The notes beneath the pieces are model-generated. The model was not told the origin of the DNA. It saw nothing but the letters and a program-made list of their open reading frames with translations, and did not search any database. From assembly GCF_900112315.1 (NCBI RefSeq), contig NZ_FOLL01000011.1, positions 62,001-126,000 of the forward strand: DNA of 64,000 nucleotides, given 5' to 3'. Below are positions 8,613 to 17,796 of this stretch, in pieces. Each line of letters starts with the position of its first letter. The stretch's first letter is position 1. The DNA is from Parapedobacter composti (GTDB lineage: Bacteria > Bacteroidota > Bacteroidia > Sphingobacteriales > Sphingobacteriaceae). The position numbers were made by a program, and so were the translations under genes.

Positions 8613-9507
8613 AACCACCGCGTTGAGCTTCGGGTATGGCAGACACAAAAAGGTGCTCGATAATGTTTCCCTGCACATACCGGAAGGGGCTATTTACGGC
8701 TTCTTGGGGCCCAATGGTGCCGGCAAATCGACCACCATGCGGCTGCTCACGGGCATCATCCCCGAGCAGGGCAACGCCATCCGCTTATTTGGCGAACCCC
8801 TGCGGCAGCAAATGCCGGGTGTGTTTTCAAAGATCGGTTCGTTGGTGGAACAACCTGCATTATACCTGCACCTTAGCGGTATTGACAATCTCCGTTACAT
8901 CGCCCGGTTACGAGGTGTTTCTCCAAAGCGGATTCCCGCCATGTTGGAACTGGTCGGGCTGGCTAATGACGGGAAGCGAAAGGTTAAGCAATATTCGCTG
9001 GGCATGAAACAGCGGTTGGCCATTGCGATGGCTTTACTGGATGAGCCAGCGCTGCTTTTACTGGATGAACCCGTAAACGGATTGGATCCGAATGGAATTC
9101 AGGAGATCCGCCAGTTGCTGATGCGTCTTAACCGGGAGAACGGCGTAACCATTTTCGTGTCGAGCCACTTGCTGCCTGAGATTGAAAAGATGTGCACCCA
9201 TGTAGGCATTATCCATAACGGACAATTGAAATTTGAGGGGCGGATGGATGAGCTTTCAGCTCGTTTTGCTACCGCCAATATCGTAGTAACCTTAGGTGAT
9301 GCCGTTCGCTGGGCCGAACGATTGGAACCCTTGTATCCTGGCCTAATGGTATTACATGCCCGGCAAATCAGGTTCATGCTCCCCACGAAAGAAGCGGTAC
9401 CAGGCATGGTGCGATCGCTTGTAGACGCGGGCGCCGATATCTATGAACTTCGCATGGAAGGCGGCTTGGAAGATTGGTTTATGTCATTAATCGATACTAA
9501 CAAATAA
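8596..9507 (+). CDS. ABC transporter ATP-binding protein (second of operon)
   Basis: 303 residues. Walker A GPNGAGKS is at 38-45, the signature YSLGMKQR at 133-140, Walker B LLLDEP at 154-159, and the H-loop His at 191. This is a BcrA/YtrB-like ATPase with a C-terminal extension of about 80 residues, as in drug or lantibiotic exporters. The ATG overlaps the end of the GIN-domain gene by 17 bp. The following gene encodes a membrane protein that is its likely permease. Confidence 0.93.
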   Translation: MVNIIETTALSFGYGRHKKVLDNVSLHIPEGAIYGFLGPNGAGKSTTMRLLTGIIPEQGNAIRLFGEPLRQQMPGVFSKIGSLVEQPALYLHLSGIDNLRYIARLRGVSPKRIPAMLELVGLANDGKRKVKQYSLGMKQRLAIAMALLDEPALLLLDEPVNGLDPNGIQEIRQLLMRLNRENGVTIFVSSHLLPEIEKMCTHVGIIHNGQLKFEGRMDELSARFATANIVVTLGDAVRWAERLEPLYPGLMVLHARQIRFMLPTKEAVPGMVRSLVDAGADIYELRMEGGLEDWFMSLIDTNK

Positions 9508-9518
9508 TACCGGTGGTT

Positions 9519-11729
9519 ATGGCTATGGTTAACGATTTCCTTACCGCACTTCGCGCGGAGCACATCAAGAAGCGCGGTACGGGCATTTACATGCTAAGTG
9601 CCGCGATAGGGGTATTATTCCCTGCCGTGCTGTGCGTTTTTGGCATTGTCCGTAATACGCAGTTTAATGAGCCGTTTGCGTTCTCCTACTATCTGAAGTA
9701 TATTCAGGACGCTGCGTTGCCATTCACCAATTTTTTCTTTCCGCTGTTGATTATCGTTATATCAAGCCGGGTCACGCAATTGGATCACCGGAACGGTGGA
9801 TGGCAGTTGATGGACACGCAGCCGCTTGGTAAGTTTGCATTGTACTTCGCAAAGTTCTCGGTTGTGCTTATCAGTGCCGTTATTGCGATTTTGTCCCTTG
9901 TTGCCGGGGGGATGTTTTTCGGATGGTTATTAACAAATTTTATCGAAGTGCCCGGTCACGCGCAACTGCATGTTCCATGGAAAGAACTACTCCAATGGGG
10001 CAGCAGACTGTTTGTAGCATGCCTGTACCTTGCTGCGCTCCAATACATGATAGCGGTGTTGATACCCAGTTTTATCTGGTCTATTCTCATCGGTTTCGGT
10101 CTATTGCTGACCGGACTTTTCGCTAAGCCGTACGGTTATGTGTTTGATTGGTATCCGTTTCATATCGTGAGCCGGATTACCGATTTCAAGGCGGGCAGCG
10201 ATCTGGGCTACTGGTTTGTTTATACTGAATATGTAAGCGTAGCGGCCGCCTTGATTTTGTTATACCTCGGCTTTCAGTGGTACAAGCATAAAACATGGCG
10301 CCGGGCATTTTTAGCTACTCCGGCCAAAGCCTTGGCCCTCGGCGTTGTGTTGGCCCTCGGCGCTGTGTGGTTGTTTGCCTTGTTAAGGCCTAAACAAGGA
10401 GATGAACACCCCCGTACAGTGCTGGCAGGCGAACTTGATGCCGGATTGCCGGTAAGCCATGTGTATCTCATCAACCCGACATTGCAAGATACGCTCGCGA
10501 TAATTCCCATGCAGGGTAACCGGTTCCATCAGGTGCTGGAAGGCGAACTGGTGGCCGACCACTATCAGGTGGCGTTCGATCGTTTTTACCAAACTTCCGT
10601 CTATTTTGGTACACGGGATAGCGTATACATTGCTGGAGTTGCCAATGCCGATGCGAGCAAATTTGCTGTCAGGGGCACGAGGCTTGCTGATAATCAGGCC
10701 GGTTCTGTGAAAGCATCATGGAATAGAATCCGTTACTACCTTGAACAAAACATGTTTTTAGACGATCCGCTGCACTTTGCGCGGGAACTCCACGCGGATT
10801 GGAAGAAAACGCAGCGGGAAAGCCGCTTGTTTAAAACGGTAGATAACTACACCCCAAAGGCCGATTTCAATAAGCGGTCGGAGAAACTAATTGCGGTAAA
10901 TTACTTAAGTCTCTGGACGGGTTTTGTCCGGAAACGGATGGCTGTTTTTCCGGATCAGCCAACGGTGCCGCCATCAGCGATTGAAGACATCCAGCGGCAT
11001 GTTTCATTGGCAGATGAAGCATTGCTCAGTGACGAATCTTATCGGGAATATGTGACCGATCAGTTTATACTTGCCGATACCGTGGATATCCCGCTGCCGG
11101 AAAAAGCGCTCGCGGGGATAACCGGCCTTCCGTCAGGCAGGTTCAGGGATAAACTGCTATACTGGCAACTCTCCCGGAGTTTGAAAGAAGCTACGGACAG
11201 CGCTGAACGTACGGCATTGATGGATCGTTTCACCGCTTTTTTTGACGACAGCGTTTACCGTCGCAGAGCGGCGTTTGTATACCACCAATGGCAGCGTGTA
11301 GGTAAAGGCCGTCCGGCAATGCATTTTGAGGCCACTGATTTGTCTGGTAATCGGGTCGCATTGGCAGACCTTCATGGTAAGCTCGTTGCCATTGATGTAT
11401 GGGCATCGTGGTGCGGGCCATGTAAGCGGCAGTCGCCTTATTTCGAACGGTTGGCACTTAAATACCGCGACGAGGCTATTTATTTTATAGCGTTAGGTGT
11501 TGATCGGGACAAAAGTAAGTGGGAAATCGATGCCAAGGGGAAATCAAAGTCGGTGCTGCAATGGTATGCTGCTGATATGGAAAAGTTCGGGTTGGAATAT
11601 AACCTTGCCACCATCCCCCGTTTTATGCTGCTTGACAGGGCCGGCCGATTCATCGCAGCGGAGATGCCCATGCCTTCCGAAAACGCTTTTGAATTGATTG
11701 TCCGTAAGGAGCTGGGACTGCCGGATTAG
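9519..11729 (+). CDS. ABC permease fused to DUF4369-like and TlpA/thioredoxin domains
   Basis: 736 residues from ATG 9519 (GTG 9513 and ATG 9525 are alternatives). Residues about 20-295 hold roughly seven hydrophobic segments, as in ABC-2 permeases plus one extra. Residues about 300-400 look like the DUF4369 domain that precedes many Bacteroidota TlpA proteins. From about 590 to the end is a redoxin domain with active site WCGPC at 631-635. With the N-terminus inside, seven segments place the redoxin domain in the periplasm. It directly follows its likely ATPase partner and ends the operon. The fusion may link export to thiol redox control in the periplasm. The domains are clear; the joint role is inference. 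Confidence 0.85.
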   Translation: MAMVNDFLTALRAEHIKKRGTGIYMLSAAIGVLFPAVLCVFGIVRNTQFNEPFAFSYYLKYIQDAALPFTNFFFPLLIIVISSRVTQLDHRNGGWQLMDTQPLGKFALYFAKFSVVLISAVIAILSLVAGGMFFGWLLTNFIEVPGHAQLHVPWKELLQWGSRLFVACLYLAALQYMIAVLIPSFIWSILIGFGLLLTGLFAKPYGYVFDWYPFHIVSRITDFKAGSDLGYWFVYTEYVSVAAALILLYLGFQWYKHKTWRRAFLATPAKALALGVVLALGAVWLFALLRPKQGDEHPRTVLAGELDAGLPVSHVYLINPTLQDTLAIIPMQGNRFHQVLEGELVADHYQVAFDRFYQTSVYFGTRDSVYIAGVANADASKFAVRGTRLADNQAGSVKASWNRIRYYLEQNMFLDDPLHFARELHADWKKTQRESRLFKTVDNYTPKADFNKRSEKLIAVNYLSLWTGFVRKRMAVFPDQPTVPPSAIEDIQRHVSLADEALLSDESYREYVTDQFILADTVDIPLPEKALAGITGLPSGRFRDKLLYWQLSRSLKEATDSAERTALMDRFTAFFDDSVYRRRAAFVYHQWQRVGKGRPAMHFEATDLSGNRVALADLHGKLVAIDVWASWCGPCKRQSPYFERLALKYRDEAIYFIALGVDRDKSKWEIDAKGKSKSVLQWYAADMEKFGLEYNLATIPRFMLLDRAGRFIAAEMPMPSENAFELIVRKELGLPD

Positions 11730-11747
11730 CCACCGCATATTTCCACG

Positions 11748-11774
11748 CGCGCGCATTAAACCGCGCGCATTAAA
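11748..11774 (+). repeat. Two direct copies of CGCGCGCATTAAA
   Basis: The 13-mer occurs at 11748-11760 and 11762-11774, a 14-bp period. It overlaps the expected -33 region of a weak promoter (TATCTTGC at 11789-11796) before the gene at 11843. It could be a regulator site, but no cognate factor is evident. Confidence 0.5.
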
Positions 11775-11842
11775 TCAAGAAAAATTTTTATCTTGCCAAC
11801 GTATACCGGTTAGTTAATGCTTAATGTAAATATCATATTAAC

Positions 11843-12283
11843 ATGAAGACCCTAATTTGTTTCCTTTCGTTTTCCCTGTTGCCTATCGCCTATGCATTGG
11901 GCCAGGATAACCTTAACAGCCCCTTTGTGGGTATATGGGAAATGGTGGAGATGTCCAACACCACCATCGAGGGCACTGTCGTTGAAGTACCTGCCGGATA
12001 CTATAAGGTTTTCGGTGCCGACGGGAGTTATTTTTTCATGCAGTGGAACCGTTTAGGGTCGCGTTACGTGCAGGAGGGTACATTTAGCGTGCGGACTGAC
12101 AATAGCTATGCCGAGCGCATTGAGCGCGCGCTGAATAAGCGCCTTGAAGGCCGTGAATTTGAAATCCAGTACCGGTTTACGGACCAGGAAATCATGGTTA
12201 TCGAAGGCGTGGTAGATGGCGTTGCCTATACCGAACGCTGGCGGAAGGTAACCAGCCAATTTCCTGGCCAACCTACCCAATAA
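11843..12283 (+). CDS. Small secreted protein, DUF4488/lipocalin-like
   Basis: 146 residues with a cleavable signal peptide ending near ALGQ (residues 1-20). The mature part begins with FVGIWEMVEM, the GxW start seen in lipocalin-like and DUF4488 proteins. It continues with beta-strand-like segments (GYYKVFGADGSYFFMQW, EIQYRFTDQEIMVIEG). Function is unknown. It is monocistronic, after a 113-bp spacer. Confidence 0.6.
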   Translation: MKTLICFLSFSLLPIAYALGQDNLNSPFVGIWEMVEMSNTTIEGTVVEVPAGYYKVFGADGSYFFMQWNRLGSRYVQEGTFSVRTDNSYAERIERALNKRLEGREFEIQYRFTDQEIMVIEGVVDGVAYTERWRKVTSQFPGQPTQ

Positions 12284-12349
12284 CGCAAATGGTTACGTAA
12301 TATTAGGGCTGCCCCTGCGTTGAATTAAAGAAAGGAAAATTTAGATTTT

Positions 12350-13534
12350 GTGAGACTGACCTTTGTTTTAGTTGCCGTTGCTTTTCTCGGTGCCGCCTGT
12401 ACTTCATCCGAAAAACGAAAAATCAAAGCCGAGCGTAAACAGCACGAAAGAGACAGCTTGGCACTTGCTTACGACCCGGCGGATGCCGACCCGCGCCTCG
12501 ACGCGTTTATGCAGCGTTTGCATAGCCGGTCGGGTTTCAATGGCAATGTGCTGATTGCCAAAAACGGGAAAATCCGCTACCAGAACACCTTTGGCTGGGC
12601 CGATTACCTCATGAGAGACAGTTTGAAAATCACGTCCCAGTTCGAATTGGCGTCCGTTTCAAAACCGCTTACGGCCACGGGAGTGCTGATCCTTTGGGAA
12701 GCGGGTAAAATCAAATTGGAACAGACCGTCGATGAGTTTTTTCCGGATTTCCCATATCCGGGGGTAACCGTCAAACAGTTGCTTACCCACCGTTCAGGGC
12801 TGACCAATTACCTGTACTTTACCGACCAGCGGGAGATATGGCCAGACCGTTCCAAAGGCATGTCCAATATGGACGTTATGGAACTCCTGGCCAAACACAA
12901 ACCCAGTAAATATGGCAATCCGGATGCACGCTTCTTTTATAACAATACCAATTATATGGTGCTGGCGGCTATCATCGAGAAAGTAACGGGACAGGATTTC
13001 GCGGTATATATGCGCGAAAAAGTGTTTAGACCAGCCGGCATGAAACATACCGCCGTATATTCTAAAGCGGTGTATGAGAAAATCCCGAACGATGTTGTCG
13101 GGCACGACAAGGTATGGCGGCGGTCGGTCGTGCAGAACTTCCAAGACGGTCCGGTGGGCGACAAGGGGATTTACAGTACCGTGCAGGACCTGTATCTGTT
13201 TGACCGTGCGCTGCGAGATGGCCGTTTGCTCAAACCTGCCACGTTGGATTCGGCTTATGCAGGCTATAGTAAACCAACCAAGGAGCTTTTCAACTATGGA
13301 TTCGGATGGCGCACGTTCGATCCGGGTAATCACAAGGTGGTTTACCATACGGGATGGTGGCACGGTTTTCGCAATTTGTATATCCGTGATCTGAAGGAAG
13401 ATATTACCATCGTATTGCTCACCAATTTGGCCAACGGCAGCTTACTGCACCTGGATGAGCTCTACAAAATCCTGGAGATGCCGGTAATCCGGCAGGCAGC
13501 TTATTCTGCCCAGGGAGAATTTATGGGCGACTGA
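12350..13534 (+). CDS. Beta-lactamase-fold serine hydrolase, lipoprotein
   Basis: 394 residues from a GTG start. Lipobox GAAC is near residue 17. The class C/penicillin-binding fold is shown by the SxxK motif SVSK, a YNN motif in FFYNNTNYMVL as the YxN element, and HTG in VVYHTGWWHGF. The family includes esterases, D-amino-acid peptidases and DD-peptidases. True antibiotic hydrolysis is not implied. It probably faces the periplasm or the cell surface. The next gene starts 2 bp after its stop, so the two are co-transcribed. Confidence 0.88.
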   Translation: MRLTFVLVAVAFLGAACTSSEKRKIKAERKQHERDSLALAYDPADADPRLDAFMQRLHSRSGFNGNVLIAKNGKIRYQNTFGWADYLMRDSLKITSQFELASVSKPLTATGVLILWEAGKIKLEQTVDEFFPDFPYPGVTVKQLLTHRSGLTNYLYFTDQREIWPDRSKGMSNMDVMELLAKHKPSKYGNPDARFFYNNTNYMVLAAIIEKVTGQDFAVYMREKVFRPAGMKHTAVYSKAVYEKIPNDVVGHDKVWRRSVVQNFQDGPVGDKGIYSTVQDLYLFDRALRDGRLLKPATLDSAYAGYSKPTKELFNYGFGWRTFDPGNHKVVYHTGWWHGFRNLYIRDLKEDITIVLLTNLANGSLLHLDELYKILEMPVIRQAAYSAQGEFMGD

Positions 13535-13536
13535 AC

Positions 13537-13902
13537 ATGGAAAAGAAAAAGACCCTCATCCTGGGCGCCACGGATAATCCGGGGCGCTATGCCTACCTCG
13601 CTGCACAGCGCCTGGCCGGGGCCGGGCATGAAATCGTGAACATCGGCATCAAACCGGGAGAAGTGGCTGGTGTGCCGATACGACCGGCCGGCGACGTGTT
13701 GCACGATATCCATACCATTACCTTATATATCGGGCCACAGCGACAACCTGAATACTATGATTACATCATCGCTACCAAACCCCAGCGCATCATTTTCAAT
13801 CCGGGCACGGAAAATCCCGAGTTACGGGATCTGGCCAAACAGCATGGTATCGCTACACAGGAAGCTTGTACACTGGTGCTGTTAAGTACGGGGCAGTATT
13901 AA
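13537..13902 (+). CDS. CoA-binding (YccU-like) protein
   Basis: 121 residues forming one Rossmann-like CoA-binding domain: TLILGATDNPGRYAYLAAQR, then GHEIVNIGIKPGEVAG, then RIIFNPGTENPEL. Length and motifs match small stand-alone CoA-binding proteins of unknown role. It is tightly packed between the serine hydrolase (2 bp) and the LacI regulator (4 bp). Confidence 0.88.
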   Translation: MEKKKTLILGATDNPGRYAYLAAQRLAGAGHEIVNIGIKPGEVAGVPIRPAGDVLHDIHTITLYIGPQRQPEYYDYIIATKPQRIIFNPGTENPELRDLAKQHGIATQEACTLVLLSTGQY

Positions 13903-13906
13903 CGCA

Positions 13907-14941
13907 ATGACATCCAGAAAACCAAAGTCAGAAAACAGTATCGTGGATATTGCCAGGGCGCTGGGTATATCCCCGGCCACTGTATCGCGGGCGCTCAATG
14001 ACAATTCCCGCATCAGCGAAGCCACGCGGATGCGTGTAAAAGAAATGGCCAAGGAGATGGGGTATCGGCATAACAGCATGGCATCTTCACTCCGTAACCG
14101 GCGTTCCAATATTATCGGACTGATTGTACCCCGCATATCGATGTATTTCCATGCCTATTTCATCACCTCCTTACAACGGCAGTTGCAAGCGGCGGGATAT
14201 AACCTGATGATTTGCCAATCGAATGACTCGGTAAAGCTCGAAAAGGAACTGGCCAATTCACTCTATTCGGCGCGTGTAGATGCCCTTGTGGTATCACTCG
14301 CGTTGTATACCGAAGATATTTCCCATTTCGACGGATTTTTGCAGCAAGGCATTCCCCTGGTATTCTATGACCGCGTGCCGACCGTTGAAACAGGCGCTTA
14401 CGTTATCAAAGGCGATGATTACCGCGGCGGGTTGCTGGCCGGTAATCACCTCATGCAGGCCGGGTGCCGGCAGATGGCCTATATCAGCGGGCCATTATCA
14501 TGCAGCATTTATCAAGAGCGGACCCGCGGCTTCGTTGATGCGTTGGCCAAACATGGCATCGCGTTGCGTGAGGATTGGGTTTTCCACCAAGAGCTGACCG
14601 CTGAAAATGCATGGAACAGTTTGCGCAAGCTATTTAAAGGAAAGCATATACCGGATGGCTTATTCGCTGCGAATGATACCACTGCGATTGCTGCTGTTGA
14701 GTTTGCCCGGGAGCGCCAGATCCCTATTCCCGATAAACTGAAAATCATCGGTTATTCCAATGATCCGCGGACTTCCATCATCACGCCACCTATCACTTCC
14801 GTTGAGCAATATCCAAGTGAAATGGCCGATAAGGTGGCCGATACGTTAGTTGGTGCACTGCAGCGGCAGGGCAGCGCGGTAACCCGTCTTGGAGAACCCC
14901 TGGTATGTCCGGTAGATTTGGTTCGGCGGATGACGACGTAA
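13907..14941 (+). CDS. LacI family transcriptional regulator
   Basis: 344 residues. The N-terminal helix-turn-helix (SIVDIARALGISPATVSRAL, then hinge helix SMASSLRN) is followed by a periplasmic-binding-protein-like effector domain starting NIIGLIVPRISMYFH, with GNHLMQAGCRQMAYISGP and DGLFAANDTTAIAAVEFA. It probably senses a sugar or related small molecule. The target is not evident, because the co-transcribed genes are a CoA-binding protein and a serine hydrolase. Confidence 0.93.
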   Translation: MTSRKPKSENSIVDIARALGISPATVSRALNDNSRISEATRMRVKEMAKEMGYRHNSMASSLRNRRSNIIGLIVPRISMYFHAYFITSLQRQLQAAGYNLMICQSNDSVKLEKELANSLYSARVDALVVSLALYTEDISHFDGFLQQGIPLVFYDRVPTVETGAYVIKGDDYRGGLLAGNHLMQAGCRQMAYISGPLSCSIYQERTRGFVDALAKHGIALREDWVFHQELTAENAWNSLRKLFKGKHIPDGLFAANDTTAIAAVEFARERQIPIPDKLKIIGYSNDPRTSIITPPITSVEQYPSEMADKVADTLVGALQRQGSAVTRLGEPLVCPVDLVRRMTT

Positions 14942-15300
14942 TGGATAGCGCTTCCTACTTTTCTTTATGCCCGGGCGGAGGAAACCGCTTAGGGTGGTTC
15001 CGTACCGCCCGGGGCCCGCTTGGGACCTGCTTGTCTGGTAGACCGGAACTGCTTCGGGGTTTGTCCGGCACTCAGACGGCCCTTGTCCGGGAGAAATCCC
15101 AACGAAATCCGGTCAAGTGCCCGACGAGATCCGGACGAGTCTGCACCAAGCTCCACCGCCGTCCCCAACAGACCGGGAGTCTGCACCCACCACCGATCCC
15201 CCACCACCGGTCACCGATCCCCCACCACCCACCACCGATCCCCCACCACCGGTCACCGATCCCCCACCACCGATCACCCCTCTCCGACAAAATAAAAAAA
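14942..15300. other. Gene-free GC-rich spacer before the ribosomal cluster
   Basis: No credible gene. Open frames here exist because the sequence is GC-rich and repetitive, and they encode only Pro/His/Arg/Ser/Thr repeats. The left half has several loose copies of TCCGG; the right half holds the tandem repeat at 15186-15285. It marks a break point between accessory genes and the conserved ribosomal cluster. Confidence 0.7.
15186..15285 (+). repeat. Tandem 42-bp repeat (two full copies plus a partial)
   Basis: A 42-bp unit at 15186-15227 is repeated at 15228-15269, followed by a partial copy. The unit is itself made of shorter pieces such as CACCGATCCCCCACCAC and CCACCGGTCACCGATC. A related sequence in inverted orientation lies at 21916-21951. 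There are no unique spacers, so it is not a CRISPR array. Confidence 0.8.
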
Positions 15301-15314
15301 TAATTCACTAACTG

Positions 15315-15345
15315 TTTGATACTTAAAGTAAGTTTCCTATCTTTG
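15315..15345 (+). promoter_or_regulatory. Promoter of the rplC-led ribosomal operon
   Basis: TTTG at 15315-15318, a 19-bp spacer, then TATCTTTG at 15338-15345: a full match to the Bacteroidota housekeeping promoter. It gives a leader of about 70 nt before rplC. Confidence 0.8.
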
Positions 15346-15377
15346 CCGTCCCTTTTGAGGGGATGGTATGTCTTGAG

Positions 15378-15395
15378 CGAAGCCCTACTGCTTCG
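15378..15395 (+). other. Leader hairpin before rplC
   Basis: CGAAGC, a 6-nt loop, then GCTTCG, in the leader of the rplC operon. It could take part in ribosomal-protein feedback (in some bacteria L4, encoded second here, binds the S10 leader), but the hairpin is short. Confidence 0.4.
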
Positions 15396-15421
15396 ATGGA
15401 CGTTTATAGATAAATAAAAAC

Positions 15422-16039
15422 ATGTCAGGAATTATTGGTAAAAAAGTAGGAATGACCAGCATTTATGACGCCAACGGGAAGAACATCCCGTGTACGGTGA
15501 TCGAAGCTGGCCCGTGCGTGGTAACGCAGATACGCACGGAGGAAAAGGATGGCTATTCCGCGGTTCAGCTCGCTTATGATGAAGCGAAAGAGAAGAACAC
15601 GCCGGCCCCTTTGAAAGGGCACTTCGCCAAAGCGAAGACGACGCCCAAGCGTAAATTAGTGGAATTTAAAACCTTCCCCGACGAAAAAACCCTTGGCGAC
15701 GTGGTAACCGTTTCCATCTTTGAAGAAGGCGAGTACGTTGATGTAGTCGGCACTTCAAAAGGTAAAGGTTTTCAAGGTGTTATGAAACGGCATGGCTTCG
15801 GCGGTGTTGGTGGGGCTACCCACGGACAGCACAACCGTCTGCGTGCTCCCGGTTCATTGGGTGCTTCGTCATGGCCTTCGCGCGTGTTCAAAGGCATGCG
15901 TATGGCGGGCCGCACGGGGGGAGAACGGGTGAAGATCCAAAACTTGCAGGTGCTGAAGGTTTATGAAGAGCAAAACCTGCTGGTGGTGAGCGGTTCAATT
16001 CCCGGAGCCAAAGGTTCTTACGTAATCGTAGATAAATAA
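15422..16039 (+). CDS. rplC: 50S ribosomal protein L3
   Basis: 205 residues. It starts [19 protein letters not shown] and has the conserved central loop ([14 protein letters not shown], then [18 protein letters not shown]) that reaches toward the peptidyl-transferase centre. L3 starts large-subunit assembly on 23S rRNA. It is the first gene of the cluster here, behind its own promoter; rpsJ, which usually precedes rplC, is absent. Confidence 0.98.
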   Translation: MSGIIGKKVGMTSIYDANGKNIPCTVIEAGPCVVTQIRTEEKDGYSAVQLAYDEAKEKNTPAPLKGHFAKAKTTPKRKLVEFKTFPDEKTLGDVVTVSIFEEGEYVDVVGTSKGKGFQGVMKRHGFGGVGGATHGQHNRLRAPGSLGASSWPSRVFKGMRMAGRTGGERVKIQNLQVLKVYEEQNLLVVSGSIPGAKGSYVIVDK

Positions 16040-16043
16040 GGAG

Positions 16044-16673
16044 ATGGAAGTTAACGTTTTAGATATATCAGGTAAAGAAACAGGTGCCAAGGTGCAACTT
16101 CCTGAATCGGTATTTGGGGTAGAACCCAATGACCATGCGATTTATTTGGATGTGAAACAATACCTCGCTAATCAACGGCAAGGAACACATAAATCCAAGC
16201 AACGTAACGAAATTGCCGGATCGACCCGCAAGCTGCATAAGCAAAAGGGAACAGGCGGCGCCCGCGCAGGTAGTATTAAATCGCCGTTGTTTAATGGCGG
16301 AGGCCGTATTTTCGGTCCGCAACCGCGCGACTATAGCTTCAAGCTGAATAAGAAGCTTAAAGCACTGGCCCGTAAGTCTGCATTGAGCTACAAAGCCAAG
16401 GAGAACAATATAGTGGTGTTGGATGATGTCAACTTTGATTCCATCAAGACCAAAAACTACATCAACTTGGTTAACAATCTGAAGGTAGCTGAAGAAAAGA
16501 CCTTGCTGGTGCTGGCTGAGCAAAATAACAACGTGTATTTATCAAGCAGGAACCTGAAGAAGACGAAAGTGATTACAGCCAACCAATTAAATACGTATGA
16601 CGTATTGAACGCTGGTAAACTTTTGTTGACTGCAGCTTCTGTAAAAACATTGGAGGAGGCATTTGCCAAGTAA
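16044..16673 (+). CDS. rplD: 50S ribosomal protein L4
   Basis: 209 residues. The conserved extended loop ([20 protein letters not shown], then [13 protein letters not shown]) lines the exit tunnel. L4 is also the classic autogenous repressor of S10-type operons in some bacteria. It follows rplC by 4 bp with a GGAG-type spacer. Confidence 0.98.
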   Translation: MEVNVLDISGKETGAKVQLPESVFGVEPNDHAIYLDVKQYLANQRQGTHKSKQRNEIAGSTRKLHKQKGTGGARAGSIKSPLFNGGGRIFGPQPRDYSFKLNKKLKALARKSALSYKAKENNIVVLDDVNFDSIKTKNYINLVNNLKVAEEKTLLVLAEQNNNVYLSSRNLKKTKVITANQLNTYDVLNAGKLLLTAASVKTLEEAFAK

Positions 16674-16674
16674 T

Positions 16675-16965
16675 ATGGAAATCATCAAGAAACCCGTATT
16701 GACCGAAAAAGCATCGCTGCTTACTGAGAAGTTGAACCGCTATGCTTTTAAGGTGGATCCGAAGGCAAACAAGATACAGATTAAGCAGGCCATAGAGCAG
16801 ATGTTCGGTGTCACGGTAGTGGCCGTAAACACGATGGTTGTAGCCGGGAAAGCAAAGAACCGCTATACCAAGGCAGGGTTTGTATCGGGAAGGACCCCGA
16901 AGTATAAAAAAGCCATCATCACCATTAAGGATGGCGAAACGATTGACTTTTACAGTACTATATAA
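16675..16965 (+). CDS. rplW: 50S ribosomal protein L23
   Basis: 96 residues from ATG 16675, one base after the rplD stop. GGAGGAGG at the end of rplD serves as the ribosome binding site. It starts MEIIKKPVLTEKASLL and includes KIQIKQAIEQMFGV, as usual for L23, which sits at the tunnel exit and docks SRP and trigger factor. A TTG 12 bp upstream is in frame, but the ATG fits the family start. Confidence 0.97.
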   Translation: MEIIKKPVLTEKASLLTEKLNRYAFKVDPKANKIQIKQAIEQMFGVTVVAVNTMVVAGKAKNRYTKAGFVSGRTPKYKKAIITIKDGETIDFYSTI

Positions 16966-16971
16966 TTAGAG

Positions 16972-17796
16972 ATGGCAGTTAAAAGATTTAAACCGGTTAC
17001 CCCCGGCACTCGGTTCAGAGTAGGAGGAGATTATTCGGACATCACCACCAACGTACCTGAGAAGTCGTTGGTTGTGAAGCTGAAGAAGTCGGGCGGTAGG
17101 AATAATTCCGGTAAAATGACTATGCGTTACATCGGTGGGGGACATAAGAAATCATACCGATTGATAGATTTTAAACGCGATAAAAAGGATATCCCCGCAA
17201 AAGTTGCCACGATAGAGTATGACCCGAACCGCACAGCGCGTATCGCATTGCTGCATTACGTAGACGGCGAGAAGCGTTATATCATCGCGCCGGAAGGGCT
17301 TAAGGTAGGACAAACAATCGTTGCGGGCGATAACGTAGCCCCTGAGATTGGCAACACCCTGCCGTTGCAGAACATCCCGTTGGGTTCTATTATTCACAAT
17401 ATTGAATTGAACCCCGGCCAGGGCGGTTCTATAGCGCGCAGCGCCGGTACCTATGCCCAGTTGTCTGCGCGTGACGGTAAGTACGCCATCATCAAGTTGC
17501 CATCCGGAGAGAGCCGCATGATTCTGGCTACCTGCTTGGCCACCATCGGTTCGGTATCTAATGCCGAGAAAGCCAATGAGGTGTTGGGTAAAGCCGGCCG
17601 GAAACGTTGGCTGGGTCGCCGCCCAAGAGTACGTGGTGTGGCAATGAACCCGGTGGATCACCCGATGGGTGGTGGTGAAGGACGTGCGTCCGGTGGGCAC
17701 CCGCGTTCGCGCAAAGGCCTATTGGCTAAAGGCTACAAAACACGTAGCAAGAAGAAAACATCGAATCGTTACATCATTGAGAGAAGGAAGAAATAA
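16972..17796 (+). CDS. rplB: 50S ribosomal protein L2
   Basis: 274 residues. The C-terminal segment [20 protein letters not shown] holds the conserved His near the peptidyl-transferase centre. The N-terminal part ([20 protein letters not shown]) is the RNA-binding OB-like domain. It overlaps rpsS by one base (TAATG). Confidence 0.98.
   Translation: MAVKRFKPVTPGTRFRVGGDYSDITTNVPEKSLVVKLKKSGGRNNSGKMTMRYIGGGHKKSYRLIDFKRDKKDIPAKVATIEYDPNRTARIALLHYVDGEKRYIIAPEGLKVGQTIVAGDNVAPEIGNTLPLQNIPLGSIIHNIELNPGQGGSIARSAGTYAQLSARDGKYAIIKLPSGESRMILATCLATIGSVSNAEKANEVLGKAGRKRWLGRRPRVRGVAMNPVDHPMGGGEGRASGGHPRSRKGLLAKGYKTRSKKKTSNRYIIERRKK

Noticed and set aside
12350-13534. Antibiotic-resistance beta-lactamase
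   Set aside because: Only the general SxxK/YxN/HxG fold is seen. Relatives are mostly peptidases and esterases, and nothing here supports resistance.
15186-15285. Possible CRISPR array
   Set aside because: The units are directly adjacent, with no unique spacers and no cas genes nearby.
15020-15311. Several overlapping open frames on both strands in the 14.9-15.3 kb region
   Set aside because: They arise from GC-rich tandem repeats without stop codons, encode only Pro/His/Arg/Ser/Thr repeats, and overlap each other and the rplC promoter.
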